A stretch of DNA of 60,124 bases from Paraglaciecola polaris LMG 21857 (GTDB lineage Bacteria > Pseudomonadota > Gammaproteobacteria > Enterobacterales > Alteromonadaceae): contig NZ_BAER01000093.1 in NCBI RefSeq assembly GCF_000315055.1, positions 1 through 60,124 of the forward strand, read 5' to 3'. Positions 38,400 through 48,781 of the stretch are shown in pieces. The translations under genes were made by a program, and so were the position numbers. How positions within the stretch are numbered: the first letter of the stretch is position 1; the number at the start of each line of letters is the position of its first letter. The notes beneath the pieces are model-generated. The model had not been told where the DNA came from. It saw nothing but the letters and a program-made list of their open reading frames with translations, and made no database searches.

Positions 38400-39725
38400 A
38401 TGCAGCAGCAATTAACGGATATCCAACAAATAGTCGAAGATGTATTAAAACTGGCCAAAGAAAAAGGTGCCACACAAGCTGAAGCAAGTATGTCTAAGGT
38501 GCGTGGTATCGCGGTTTCATCCCGTTTGAAAGAAGTGGAAACCGTCGAATTTACTAACGACGGAGGGTTAGGGATCACGGTCTATAAAGGGCAACGCAAA
38601 GGCAGTGCCTCTACCGCAGATTTAAGTCCAGCTGCTTTACGTCTCACCGTCGAAAAGGCCATTGAGATAGCGAAATACACAGGGGAAGACCCTTGCTCTG
38701 GTTTAGCGGATAAAGACCTAATGGCATTTGAGCCACAAGATCTCGATTTATATCATCCAATTGAGCTAGACACTGATTTTGCCATTGAGCAGGTTATTAA
38801 AGCGGAAACTGCCGCGTTAGCATTTGACCCACGTATCACCAATTCTGACGGGGCGTCTTACAATGCTAATTTAGGCACTAAGGTGTATGGCAACAGCCAT
38901 GGCTTAAACGTCGGTTACAACAGCAGCCGTTACAGTATGAGCTGCGTGGTAATTGGTGAGCAAGACGGCGACATGCAGCGTGATTATAGCTACACAGTTG
39001 GGCGTCAAGCTGAGCTTATGGCCAGTCCTGAGCAAATTGGTAGAGAATCCGCCGAATTTACTTTAAGCCGCTTAGGTGCGCGCCAAATTAAAACGGCAAA
39101 AGTCCCCGTTTTGTTTGATAAAGAAATCGCCTCTGGTTTGATTGGTCACTTCATCAGTGCCATCAGCGGCGGAAACTTATTCCGTAAGTCTTCATTCTTG
39201 TTAGATAAACTGGGTGAGCAAGTGCTGCCTAACTGGTTTGAAATAAGTGAGCGCCCGCATATTATGCGCGGCTTAGCCAGCTCATGGTTCGACCATGAGG
39301 GTGTGCGTACCCAAGATAGTGAAATCGTCACTGACGGTATCCTCAATCAATACCTGTTAACCAGTTATTCTGCGCGAAAAATGCAGATGCAGTCTACCGG
39401 GCACGCAGGGGGGATTCACAATTGGTTGATCAAACCTAGTGGCCAAAGCGACCAGCAAATGTTGGCTGAATTAGGTACAGGTTTGTTGGTCACCGAACTA
39501 ATGGGCCAAGGGGTGAATATTGTCACAGGCGATTACAGCCGAGGCGCTGCTGGTTTCTGGGTTGAAAATGGCGTGATCCAATTCCCTGTGCACGAAATTA
39601 CCATTGCCGGTAACTTAGCCGATATGTTGAAAAATATTGTCGCAGTGGGGGCTGAACTGGAAAGTCGAGGCAGTATTTCCACCGGTTCAATTTTGATTGA
39701 TAACATGCAAGTCGCAGGCGACTAA
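38400..39725 (+). CDS. pmbA: TldE/PmbA, partner of metalloprotease TldD
   Basis: 441 residues of the TldD/PmbA family without the HExxxH motif, as expected for TldE. Blocks: VSSRLKEVETVEFTNDGGLGITVYKGQRKGSASTADLSP, VPVLFDKEIASGLIGHFISAISGGNLFRKSSFL, GIHNWLIKPS and GDYSRGAAGFWVENG. It forms the heterodimeric protease with TldD. Starts about 100 bases from the divergent yjgA. Terminated by a strong hairpin. Confidence 0.95.
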   Translation: MQQQLTDIQQIVEDVLKLAKEKGATQAEASMSKVRGIAVSSRLKEVETVEFTNDGGLGITVYKGQRKGSASTADLSPAALRLTVEKAIEIAKYTGEDPCSGLADKDLMAFEPQDLDLYHPIELDTDFAIEQVIKAETAALAFDPRITNSDGASYNANLGTKVYGNSHGLNVGYNSSRYSMSCVVIGEQDGDMQRDYSYTVGRQAELMASPEQIGRESAEFTLSRLGARQIKTAKVPVLFDKEIASGLIGHFISAISGGNLFRKSSFLLDKLGEQVLPNWFEISERPHIMRGLASSWFDHEGVRTQDSEIVTDGILNQYLLTSYSARKMQMQSTGHAGGIHNWLIKPSGQSDQQMLAELGTGLLVTELMGQGVNIVTGDYSRGAAGFWVENGVIQFPVHEITIAGNLADMLKNIVAVGAELESRGSISTGSILIDNMQVAGD

Positions 39726-39737
39726 ACAGCAGATATT

Positions 39738-39780
39738 AAAAATAAAGGGCAGTCACAGCAATGTGGCTGCCCTTTATTTT
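39738..39780. terminator. Bidirectional terminator between pmbA and the S9 peptidase gene
   Basis: A long stem, AAATAAAGGGCAGTCACA paired with TGTGGCTGCCCTTTATTT around a GCAA tetraloop. A-rich on the left and T-rich on the right, so it serves both convergent genes. Confidence 0.9.
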
Positions 39781-41695
39781 AATCGATTAAGTGAACTTGT
39801 AAAAAGTCGGCAAGTTGCTGATAAAAAGTAATTTTATTGACGACTTTGGTGATACCGTGCCCTTCATCTGGAAAGCGCAGATAGGTAACGGGCAAACCCT
39901 TTTCTCTTAACGTTTGTACCATAACGTCTGATTCCGCAACAGGATCTCTTGGGTCATTAACGCCATGCTCGTAAAACATTGGCGCGTTGATTTTATGCAC
40001 TGTATTAATGGGTGAATTTTCTGCATAAAATTTCTGCCAACGCGCCTCGTTAATATCACCGTATTCAATCCGGTCTGAGGCTTTCAACGCAGGTGACGCG
40101 GTTTTCAATGCGGTGACCCAATCTGCGACACCAACGATGGATATACCAGCAGAGAAGGCATCAGGATACGCACCCATGACGGCATTGACCATATAACCAC
40201 CGTATGAGCGACCCATAACCGCGGAACGTTCTACGTTGACCTTTCCTTCTTTTTTAAGCCAAGCCAACGCATCCACTAAATCACGGACGCTATCTAAGCG
40301 CTTTTCTTGGTTGTCCAATTGAGCATAAGTTTTTCCAAATCCAGTCGAGCCTCGCACGTTAATATCAAGTACTGCTACGCCTTTGCCGAGTAAGTATTGG
40401 ATGGTGGGTTTCCAACTGGCGCGAGATTGAAACGTTGGCCCACCATGCACATTGAATATTATGGGAGGCAAGGTGTCTTGTTTGCTAGCGGGTAAGTATA
40501 ATAACCCATGAATGGTTACCCCGTCCCGTGCTGGCATACTGACTGCTATGGGAGATAACATATCTTCATCGTCTATACCCGCCATGTTAGGTGCGAGTAG
40601 CAGCTCAGTTTGCTGATTGGTTAAATCTACCAAATACAAACTCCCCGGCGTAGCGGGGCCACTTATGCGGACTAATAGATCGTTACCCTGTTCAGCACAG
40701 GAAAGGGAATACACCCCTTCAGGTAAGGATATTTGTTGTTGGTTATGACGCTGCAGATGGTAAATATGCAGCTTGTCAAAGCCATTCTCATTCGTTGTCC
40801 AGGCCAAATATGTGCCCTGCATGCAAATCTGCACACTTTCAATATCGTAGTCACCACTAAACAAAATGCGGTCAGTAGCAGAACTCAAGTCATACTGGCG
40901 TAACGCATTCATTTCTTGCCCCTCGTTTGAGGTAAAATAAAATGATTCCCCTGAGCCTGACCAGACAAAATTGCCATAACTTGAAGGTATCTGGGGTTTG
41001 AATATTGAGGTCATCTTGCGGGTAGTGGTGTTAAGCAAATATACATTCGCTCCGTCTTCACCAACGGCTTCTGTGACAATAACGAGCTCGCCATTCGGCT
41101 GCCATTGATGAGGTCTAAAGAAATACTCCGCTTGGTAGATGAGACGAGTTGATAGTTTACTGCTCTGGGCATTAAAATCGACAACATAAATATCAAAGTC
41201 TCGGCCGTTGCGCTCAGTTGATGAATACGCAAAGTGACGCCCGCTGGTATCAAACTGCCCAGGAACTTGGTAGGCCTCACTGAAGGGAAGCACAATTTTT
41301 TCATGCAGGCCGTCAATAGATATCAAGTTGAAAGCTTCGCGCTCATTACCGTTGTTGTCTGCGCCGTAAATGAGTTCTTTGCCATTGGGGTGCCACTGAT
41401 AATTCGTAATGCCATTACCGAAGGTTAACTGGGTTACTTTTTTATCTTTTATGTCCATTAACCAAAGTTGTGGAGCGCCACTGACATCACTCACATAAGC
41501 GGCAATCGTACCTTGGGGATTCAGCGAGGCCTGATATGCTCCTCGTGCTAGGATTAAGCGTGAAATATCATAGGGCCTATCACTGGCGGTGCCTATGTTG
41601 ATAGGTTTAGTTTGGGGGATATCTTGGGGGTATGGCCATTCCTTGCTCAATAATGGCTGAGCAAACAACAAAGTGATGATTAAAAGACTTTTCAT
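39779..41695 (-). CDS. Secreted S9 (prolyl oligopeptidase) family peptidase
   Basis: 638 residues from ATG 41695, which has AAGG nine bases upstream and gives the signal peptide MKSLLIITLLFAQPLLS; an in-frame ATG at 41704 touches the AAGG directly. A seven-bladed beta-propeller (about 50-370) precedes an alpha/beta-hydrolase domain. Catalytic triad: Ser497 in GRSYGGYM, Asp581 in GVNDPRDPV, His613 in DEGHGI. HGGPTFQSRASW gives the oxyanion region. Resembles dipeptidyl/acylaminoacyl peptidases; periplasmic peptide digestion is likely. Confidence 0.9.
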   Translation of the reverse strand: MKSLLIITLLFAQPLLSKEWPYPQDIPQTKPINIGTASDRPYDISRLILARGAYQASLNPQGTIAAYVSDVSGAPQLWLMDIKDKKVTQLTFGNGITNYQWHPNGKELIYGADNNGNEREAFNLISIDGLHEKIVLPFSEAYQVPGQFDTSGRHFAYSSTERNGRDFDIYVVDFNAQSSKLSTRLIYQAEYFFRPHQWQPNGELVIVTEAVGEDGANVYLLNTTTRKMTSIFKPQIPSSYGNFVWSGSGESFYFTSNEGQEMNALRQYDLSSATDRILFSGDYDIESVQICMQGTYLAWTTNENGFDKLHIYHLQRHNQQQISLPEGVYSLSCAEQGNDLLVRISGPATPGSLYLVDLTNQQTELLLAPNMAGIDDEDMLSPIAVSMPARDGVTIHGLLYLPASKQDTLPPIIFNVHGGPTFQSRASWKPTIQYLLGKGVAVLDINVRGSTGFGKTYAQLDNQEKRLDSVRDLVDALAWLKKEGKVNVERSAVMGRSYGGYMVNAVMGAYPDAFSAGISIVGVADWVTALKTASPALKASDRIEYGDINEARWQKFYAENSPINTVHKINAPMFYEHGVNDPRDPVAESDVMVQTLREKGLPVTYLRFPDEGHGITKVVNKITFYQQLADFLQVHLID

Positions 41696-41741
41696 GTTCA
41701 TCATCCTTAATGTGTTTATTTAAAACTTATGTATAACAATG

Positions 41742-41765
41742 GTTGAAGGGAAGGCTCCCCTCAAC
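41742..41765 (-). terminator. Weak hairpin after the 370-residue gene
   Basis: GTTGAAGGG / CCCCTCAAC stem with one A-C mismatch and a six-base loop, 18 bases beyond the stop codon of the minus-strand gene. There is no good T run, so it may only attenuate reading into the peptidase gene. Confidence 0.35.
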
Positions 41766-41782
41766 ATCGAATCGCGCATTTC

Positions 41783-42895
41783 CTATGCGATTAAATCGTG
41801 AATTTTATTCAGCGATGGCAAGGGTTGATTGCTTTGATAGAATAGACGATTTAAACGCCCTAGCAAGTTTACGCTGCGACTCGGATCATGTTCTTTCATA
41901 CGGTGTTGGCTGGTGGTTTCTAAAAACTCCCAGGGTTTTAAATCCCAGACGGCAATTTGCTTAGGCGTTGAGCCCACAGCGGCCACCGTACTCAAAATCC
42001 GCTCCGTCTTACTTTCATTGGTTGCGATCAGCTCATTTTGATAGATATTTTCTAATGGCGTTGCGATAGCGGCTATGGTGCTGTCGATGGCGTGCCATAT
42101 TTGTGCGTGATCAAAGGGCTGGCCGATTGGCGCATAATAACCCATCACCTCCCACTCTAACTCTGCGTTACCTTTAGCAATTGAGCTGCCAATTTCAGCG
42201 CTGTAGGCTAAATCAGGACGAGCGCCTATGTTATATGCGTCTACCGACAAACCAACGCAAACCGCTATGTCACCGAAGCAGTTGGGCGCGTAATAAATCG
42301 CTTCGAATGCAGCGCGTTTCACCCCCATCCAGCCGTGTACCACGGGATCCTGTAAGGCGAATTGACGCACTTCGTCTGGTAAATCTTCGCCGTACTTATC
42401 GATAAATAAATGTGATGGGTCTTGGGCTAGGTGCTGATCTTGCACCCACACTTCGTATTCTTGGCGATTATCGGCTTTGCCACGACTTTTGATCCCATAA
42501 GACAAGTTAATCGGGCGGCAAATATCTCTATCTTCGCCATCTTTATGGAAAAACTCTGAACGAAAACGTTTGATAAACGGCGCATCACTGCCGGCAATGG
42601 CGGCTGTGGGGTAACGAAAGCCAATTTCACTTCTTGGCACGATATGAAAACCAGAGATGCTTTTTTCGAGTTGGTTTTTGACCCCATGCAGCACATTAAC
42701 GTTGGGCACCACTATGCTGCGTTCTGGCTCTATGGTCAGGCGACGTCCATCAGGGGTAATAAATTTAGGGGTTTTATGAAATTCATGACGAGTTAATCCT
42801 AACGTCTCAGCGTATTGTGTGCGTAACAAAGCTAGCTCAGAGAACAGGGCATCGTGGTTTCGAATATGTTTGAACAATGGGCGATGATCAGCCAT
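41783..42895 (-). CDS. Conserved-looking protein of unknown function
   Basis: 370 residues, soluble, no signal peptide or membrane helix. I do not recognise the family. Visible features: a His-rich N-terminus (ADHRPLFKHIRNHDALF), GFHIVPRSEIGFRYPTAAI, a region rich in Arg/Lys/Asp/His (RFRSEFFHKDGEDRDICR), FEAIYYAPNCFGDIAVCVGLSVDAYN, and AVWDLKPWEFLET near the C-terminus. Composition and codon use look like its neighbours, so it is probably a resident gene. It lies upstream of the S9 peptidase on the same strand and diverges from a GST gene, with a palindrome between. Confidence 0.65.
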   Translation of the reverse strand: MADHRPLFKHIRNHDALFSELALLRTQYAETLGLTRHEFHKTPKFITPDGRRLTIEPERSIVVPNVNVLHGVKNQLEKSISGFHIVPRSEIGFRYPTAAIAGSDAPFIKRFRSEFFHKDGEDRDICRPINLSYGIKSRGKADNRQEYEVWVQDQHLAQDPSHLFIDKYGEDLPDEVRQFALQDPVVHGWMGVKRAAFEAIYYAPNCFGDIAVCVGLSVDAYNIGARPDLAYSAEIGSSIAKGNAELEWEVMGYYAPIGQPFDHAQIWHAIDSTIAAIATPLENIYQNELIATNESKTERILSTVAAVGSTPKQIAVWDLKPWEFLETTSQHRMKEHDPSRSVNLLGRLNRLFYQSNQPLPSLNKIHDLIA

Positions 42896-42965
42896 AGGTG
42901 CATTCTTCTCTGTTGTAGGTTATTTTCATTTACGTTGATTAACGAACTTTATTGTTTGTTTATAA

Positions 42966-42985
42966 GTATTTACCTGCGTAAATAC
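42966..42985. promoter_or_regulatory. Operator-like palindrome between divergent genes
   Basis: GTATTTAC (42966-42973), CTGC, GTAAATAC (42978-42985): a perfect eight-base inverted repeat in the gap between the 370-residue gene (-) and the GST gene (+). Typical in size for a dimeric repressor site; the regulator is not in view. Confidence 0.45.
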
Positions 42986-43066
42986 AAGGGTGATAAGTAA
43001 AAGTTGCATCGTATAGGCTTAGTCAGGTAGCGGTTAGTTATGACTACAATACAGGGTAAATATTGC

Positions 43067-43663
43067 ATGAAAATTTATGCGGACGAGCAATCGGGTAATT
43101 GCTATAAGGTCAAGTTACTGTGTGGGCTGTTGAGTATTGAACATCAATGGATACACGTTGATATTTTAGCTGGTGATACTGCCGCGCAAGATTTTTTGAC
43201 CAAAAATCCCAATGGTAAGATCCCACTTTTGACATTAGATGATGGTCGTCACCTGTGGGAATCAAATGCCATCATTAACTATTTGGCCCATGGCAGTGCA
43301 TTGTTGCCAAGTGACCCATTTTTGTTAGCGAAAGTGCAGCAATGGCAGTTTTTTGAGCAGTACAGCCATGAACCCTATATTGCCGTCGCGCGCTTTATTG
43401 CAAAGTATTTAGGCTTACCTGAGGCGAAAAAAGTCGAATATGAAGCCAAGCAAGCAGGTGGTCACAAAGCGCTGGCCGTGATGGAATCACAACTGGCTAA
43501 CACGCCATTCTTAGTGGGTGACAGCATCACCACCGCGGATATTAGCCTGTATGGCTATACTCATGTGGCCCATGAAGGTGGTTTTGACTTAACTGGGTAT
43601 CCCGCCTTACAAGCCTGGTTATTACGTATCGAGGCCCTGACAAACTATGTGGCTATGGGCTAA
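43067..43663 (+). CDS. Glutathione S-transferase family protein
   Basis: 198 residues from ATG 43067 (MKIYADEQSGNCYKVKLLCGLL), with AGGG 10 bases upstream; an in-frame ATG at 43040 adds nine residues. N-terminal thioredoxin-fold domain with NPNGKIPLLTLDDGRHLWESNAIINYLA (cis-Pro loop and the glutathione-binding Glu-Ser), then the helical C-terminal domain with LVGDSITTADISLYGYTHVA (the N-capping box). It resembles bacterial beta/nu-like GSTs; the substrate is unknown. Confidence 0.88.
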   Translation: MKIYADEQSGNCYKVKLLCGLLSIEHQWIHVDILAGDTAAQDFLTKNPNGKIPLLTLDDGRHLWESNAIINYLAHGSALLPSDPFLLAKVQQWQFFEQYSHEPYIAVARFIAKYLGLPEAKKVEYEAKQAGGHKALAVMESQLANTPFLVGDSITTADISLYGYTHVAHEGGFDLTGYPALQAWLLRIEALTNYVAMG

Positions 43664-43681
43664 ATAATCCTAAAAGCCTGC

Positions 43682-44137
43682 TTAATCGCAGGCTTCAATC
43701 GTGAATTGGCCAACTTCTACCGCAATGACTTGCACTTTGCTGCCACTGGTAATCGGCTGGGCACTGACGAGACGCCATTTTATCCCTGAGTACTGGTACA
43801 CCCCTGGCTGCGCAGGACTGATGTCACTGGCGAGCACAAAACTGTGACCAATTAAATCACTACTGGGTTTTTTGCGATCCACATCTTGCTGCATATTCTT
43901 GAGGGGTTTCCACAAAAATAGCGCCAACAGCGCAGTGAAAAACGACACAAACAAACTGGCGTTTAAAGCAGTATCGCCAATCAGCCCAATTTGAATTAAT
44001 AGCCCTGTGAGCAACGCCGCTCCACCGACAAAAAACAGTACGAAAGTGGAAAAGCCCAAGACTAAAATTTCAATGGCGAGTAACAGCAGCCCCAGGCTAA
44101 TTAGCCCAATACCGAGATTATCGCTTAACCACATCAT
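43682..44137 (-). CDS. NfeD family membrane protein (YbbJ-like)
   Basis: 151 residues, short NfeD form: three to four membrane helices (about 8-85) followed by an OB-fold domain (LIGHSFVLASDISPAQPGVYQYSGIKWRLVSAQPITSGSKVQVI). It pairs with the SPFH-domain protein encoded just upstream, with which it overlaps by 20 bases; this qmcA-ybbJ pair is widespread and tied to membrane microdomain quality control. Confidence 0.88.
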   Translation of the reverse strand: MMWLSDNLGIGLISLGLLLLAIEILVLGFSTFVLFFVGGAALLTGLLIQIGLIGDTALNASLFVSFFTALLALFLWKPLKNMQQDVDRKKPSSDLIGHSFVLASDISPAQPGVYQYSGIKWRLVSAQPITSGSKVQVIAVEVGQFTIEACD

Positions 44138-45074
44138 GCTTTGCTCGATTTAGTGAGTTAATAATAGTGGTCGCTTGTGCTACTACGCCGGCGATATCTG
44201 TCCCGCTATCAGGCAGCAATACCACAGATGATTCTTTAGCGATGGCGAGTTTAGCTTCAATGGCTTTGGTGGCCAAGTCCAATTGAATGGCTTTTTGCCC
44301 TTCTTCGGTAGCGGCAGCTTCACCGACCTGACGTAATGCTTCAGCTTGTGCTGTGGCGACTGCGACTATGGCCTTTGCTTCACCTTCAGCGCGTAATACC
44401 GCTTCGGCTTTATCCGCTTCGGCAGCGAGTACCACAGAAGCTTTTTCACCTTCAGCGCGGTTGATAGCGGCTTGCCTGTCACCTTCGGACTCTAAAATTT
44501 GTGCGCGCTTGACCCGTTCGGCCTTCATTTGCGCTTCCATGGCCTCCATTACCGATGATGGCGGCACTATGTCTTTAATTTCGTAGCGAAGGACCTGTAT
44601 GCCCCAAGGACCTGCGGCCTCGTTAATCGCTGCGACGATATTGGTATTCAGTACATCGCGTTCCTCAAAGGTTTTATCCAGCTCCATTTTACCTAGCTCA
44701 GAACGCATAGTCGTTTGCGCAAGCTGCGTGACGGCGAATACATAGTCATCTATGCCGTACGTGGCTTTGTAAGGGTCAAGTACTCGGAAATACAACACGC
44801 CGTCCACTGACAATGAAATATTGTCTTTGGTGATAGCACTTTGCTCAGGTACATCCACGGCTTTTTCTTTCAATGACCGATCGGCTGATATCCGGTCAAT
44901 AAAGGGTACGATAAAGTTTAATCCCGCTTCCTTGGTGGACTGATACTTACCAAAACGTTCAATCACATAGGCGCGGTTTTGCGGCACAAATTTAATCGAA
45001 GATTTAAGTAGTACAATTACAAACACTAACAGCAGTGTTTGTACCGAGAGTAAATAACTGAGTATAACGTCCAT
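44118..45074 (-). CDS. qmcA: SPFH/band 7 stomatin-like protein QmcA
   Basis: 318 residues. An N-terminal membrane anchor (about 5-25), band 7 domain (about 30-190, IVPFIDRISADRSLKEKAVDVPEQSAITKDNISLSVDGVLYFRV), then a long Ala/Glu-rich coiled coil (about 190-270, AERVKRAQILESEGDRQAAINRAEGEKA). Closely follows E. coli QmcA (YbbK), a partner of FtsH complexes. First gene of a two-gene operon with nfeD. Confidence 0.92.
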   Translation of the reverse strand: MDVILSYLLSVQTLLLVFVIVLLKSSIKFVPQNRAYVIERFGKYQSTKEAGLNFIVPFIDRISADRSLKEKAVDVPEQSAITKDNISLSVDGVLYFRVLDPYKATYGIDDYVFAVTQLAQTTMRSELGKMELDKTFEERDVLNTNIVAAINEAAGPWGIQVLRYEIKDIVPPSSVMEAMEAQMKAERVKRAQILESEGDRQAAINRAEGEKASVVLAAEADKAEAVLRAEGEAKAIVAVATAQAEALRQVGEAAATEEGQKAIQLDLATKAIEAKLAIAKESSVVLLPDSGTDIAGVVAQATTIINSLNRAKHDVVKR

Positions 45075-45194
45075 ATATAACTTCCTAGTTGATTGGCCAA
45101 TGGGCCATGCAGATAATGCTGTTGAGGTTAACGTGAGTTGCTAACCTCGCCTTTAATTCTGTTTTTTCCTGTTATTGCAGCGCTTACTTTAGCC

Positions 45195-46547
<1,353 letters not shown>

Positions 46548-46580
46548 TTACCACAACCCGTGATTATCGCGCTAGCTGCC

Positions 46581-48515
46581 TCATTGTTGCAGGGGGACTA
46601 TTTGCATGTCGACCAGCTCTTTAAACACTTGGCTTGGTTGACCTAAGCGCTGGGCGTATATCTGTTTATAGGCCATTACCGCTTTTACATAATTACGGGT
46701 TTCTTTGTAAGGAATCGTTTCTACCCATATATCCATCGGTACTGCGTCTTGTTCGGGTAACCAGTCGAGTACTTTACGCCAGCCCGCATTGTAAGATGCT
46801 GTTGCGAGTACTGGGTTGTTGTCCATTTTATCCATTAAATAGCGCATATACTGAGTGCCAAATTCGACGTTTTTTTCTGGATCAAACAAGCTACGGCCAC
46901 CGACCTTCTTTTTCGCTAGGTAGTTGGCTGTGCCGGGCATCAACTGCATTAACCCCCGCGCACCCGCATGTGAGTTCGCATCTGCCATAAACGAGCTTTC
47001 TCGGCGCACAATGGCAAACGCCCAAGCGGGATCAATCTGATGTTTGTTGGCGCTGTTGATCAGTGTTTTATCGTAAGCAATCGGAAAACGGCGTTCAAGA
47101 TCGTCTAAATAGCCTACTCGAGCAAAGGTAAATATGGCTTGATCATGCCACTTCCAACTGTCGGCCAAAACGGCGGCCATCAAGCTTTGTTGCTCAGATA
47201 GGTCTTGCTGTAAGTCATACCATTCGCGCCGAGCGCTGAGGCTGCGATCTAATTGCAAAAACTCGTAGGCCCGTCTAGCTTGGGGCATGTTGGAGACTTC
47301 AAGTAACTGCTGCGGGCTAAAGTTCAGGGTTTTATCATGCAAAGTGGGTTGCTGAGCCAGCTTACCGCTCGCCATAAAGCCATAATAATGGCGTTGGTCG
47401 GCCAGCTTACTAAAGGTTTGTTGGGCTAAGTCCCCAGCTTTTAGCTGTTCGTATGTGCGGCCCAACCAATACTGAAAGGCTAAATCTTCAGCAATACCCT
47501 TAGGCGCAGTTTCGATTAGGTCCAGTGCGTGTTGCCAGTTTCCCAGCCGTAAAACATGTGCTAAATGCCAACGAAATAACTCGATATCATACGAATCCGC
47601 ACTGGCTTTATCTAACCATAAGTCTGCTTGCGGGTGATCCGCTACAGCCAAGGCTATGGCGAACCGCTCCGTCATTGCGCGGCGCTGAGGCAGGGTAAAC
47701 GCAAAGCGCTTTTCTAACGCGAACCAGCTTTTTAAGGCTAAATCAGGTTGGCTAAAGGCTAAACGCTTAAGGCCGTAGAGTAGAATTTGGCTTTCTTTGT
47801 CCACTTGTTTATGGGGGAATTTAGATCCACGGCTAACATAGCTCGCATCTCGGCGCACCGCTAACCACAAGTCAGCCAAGTAGCGCTCATTGTCAGGTAA
47901 CAGTTTTTTTAAGTAAGGAACTAGGGTGTGCTTACCGTTGGTGGCCGCTAACACTAATCGTTGCCACACCATGTCTTTGCTCAGCAACCCTGCTTGTTGC
48001 CACACTTTAAATACGTGATCGCAGGCCTTTGGTTGCGACTGACCCACCACCCACAATCTTGGTACTTCGGTTAGCGCAACGTCTCGTAACGCTGGGTCAC
48101 TCAAACTGAATTCAATTTTGTTACAGGCGAGCTCGGCGCTACCCGTATTTTTGTAATCGGCTAAAAATTCGCTTTTCCGTTGATGTTTAGCTAAGTATTG
48201 CAACCAAGCTTTACGTAATGACCTGTCGAGTGGAGTGCCTTCGTAACGGGCCAGAAAGGCTTCTATTTGAGGCCCATTTTTTCTATTGATACTGTTCATC
48301 AATGCTTTCAACTGGACATAAGGCAGCAAAGGGTAGTCTACTAATTGTGCGACTAACGCTTGATATTCAGCACTTTGCGGCTTGTAAGCCAGTGATTCTG
48401 CTTCGATGAAGATTTCACGCTGATGTATTAATTTTTGCTCTGCTGAAGAAAGTGTGGTCGTTGCCTGAGATGAAAAGCACGCTAGCAGTAGCAACAGAAT
48501 ATGGGTAATACGCAG
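46581..48515 (-). CDS. slt: Soluble lytic murein transglycosylase Slt
   Basis: Periplasmic transglycosylase of about 640 residues. A signal peptide leads a long helical superhelical U-domain (about 25-440), followed by the lysozyme-like catalytic domain with the Glu in IVRRESSF, then GARGLMQLMPGTANYL and TASYNAGWRKVLDWLP. The start is uncertain. The first common start codon in frame is TTG at 48494, with no ribosome site and no basic signal-peptide start. Extending to CTG at 48515 gives LRITHILLLLLACFSSQA with AGGG five bases upstream; ATT at 48518 is also possible. I show the CTG version. Confidence 0.88.
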   Translation of the reverse strand: MRITHILLLLLACFSSQATTTLSSAEQKLIHQREIFIEAESLAYKPQSAEYQALVAQLVDYPLLPYVQLKALMNSINRKNGPQIEAFLARYEGTPLDRSLRKAWLQYLAKHQRKSEFLADYKNTGSAELACNKIEFSLSDPALRDVALTEVPRLWVVGQSQPKACDHVFKVWQQAGLLSKDMVWQRLVLAATNGKHTLVPYLKKLLPDNERYLADLWLAVRRDASYVSRGSKFPHKQVDKESQILLYGLKRLAFSQPDLALKSWFALEKRFAFTLPQRRAMTERFAIALAVADHPQADLWLDKASADSYDIELFRWHLAHVLRLGNWQHALDLIETAPKGIAEDLAFQYWLGRTYEQLKAGDLAQQTFSKLADQRHYYGFMASGKLAQQPTLHDKTLNFSPQQLLEVSNMPQARRAYEFLQLDRSLSARREWYDLQQDLSEQQSLMAAVLADSWKWHDQAIFTFARVGYLDDLERRFPIAYDKTLINSANKHQIDPAWAFAIVRRESSFMADANSHAGARGLMQLMPGTANYLAKKKVGGRSLFDPEKNVEFGTQYMRYLMDKMDNNPVLATASYNAGWRKVLDWLPEQDAVPMDIWVETIPYKETRNYVKAVMAYKQIYAQRLGQPSQVFKELVDMQIVPLQQ

Positions 48516-48602
48516 AATAACCCTGCCTCATTCGTTGGTTAAATAACTACCATAAGATATCTGTAATAAGGGCTAAGGGACAACCTAAGTTTCAACATAT
48601 TT

Positions 48603-48619
48603 AACTGGCATGACCAGTT
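48603..48619. promoter_or_regulatory. FadR-type operator upstream of fadBA
   Basis: AACTGGCATGACCAGTT matches the FadR palindrome AACTGGTCNGACCAGTT at all but two positions and lies 163 bases before fadB. FadR represses fadBA in enterobacteria and vibrios and is released by acyl-CoA. Binding here is inference. Confidence 0.6.
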
Positions 48620-48781
48620 GAATTATGGCAACTTACCCCAATTTGATAATTGTTATAAATTAGTTGTTGTTTTGATATTAAGATATTAACCAGAGTGCAG
48701 CTCAGAAGCTCTGCTAATCGAAATGTAAACCATCATACAGTTTAATACCCTCAATCCTGGCCAAAGCCAAAGGAGAAAATA

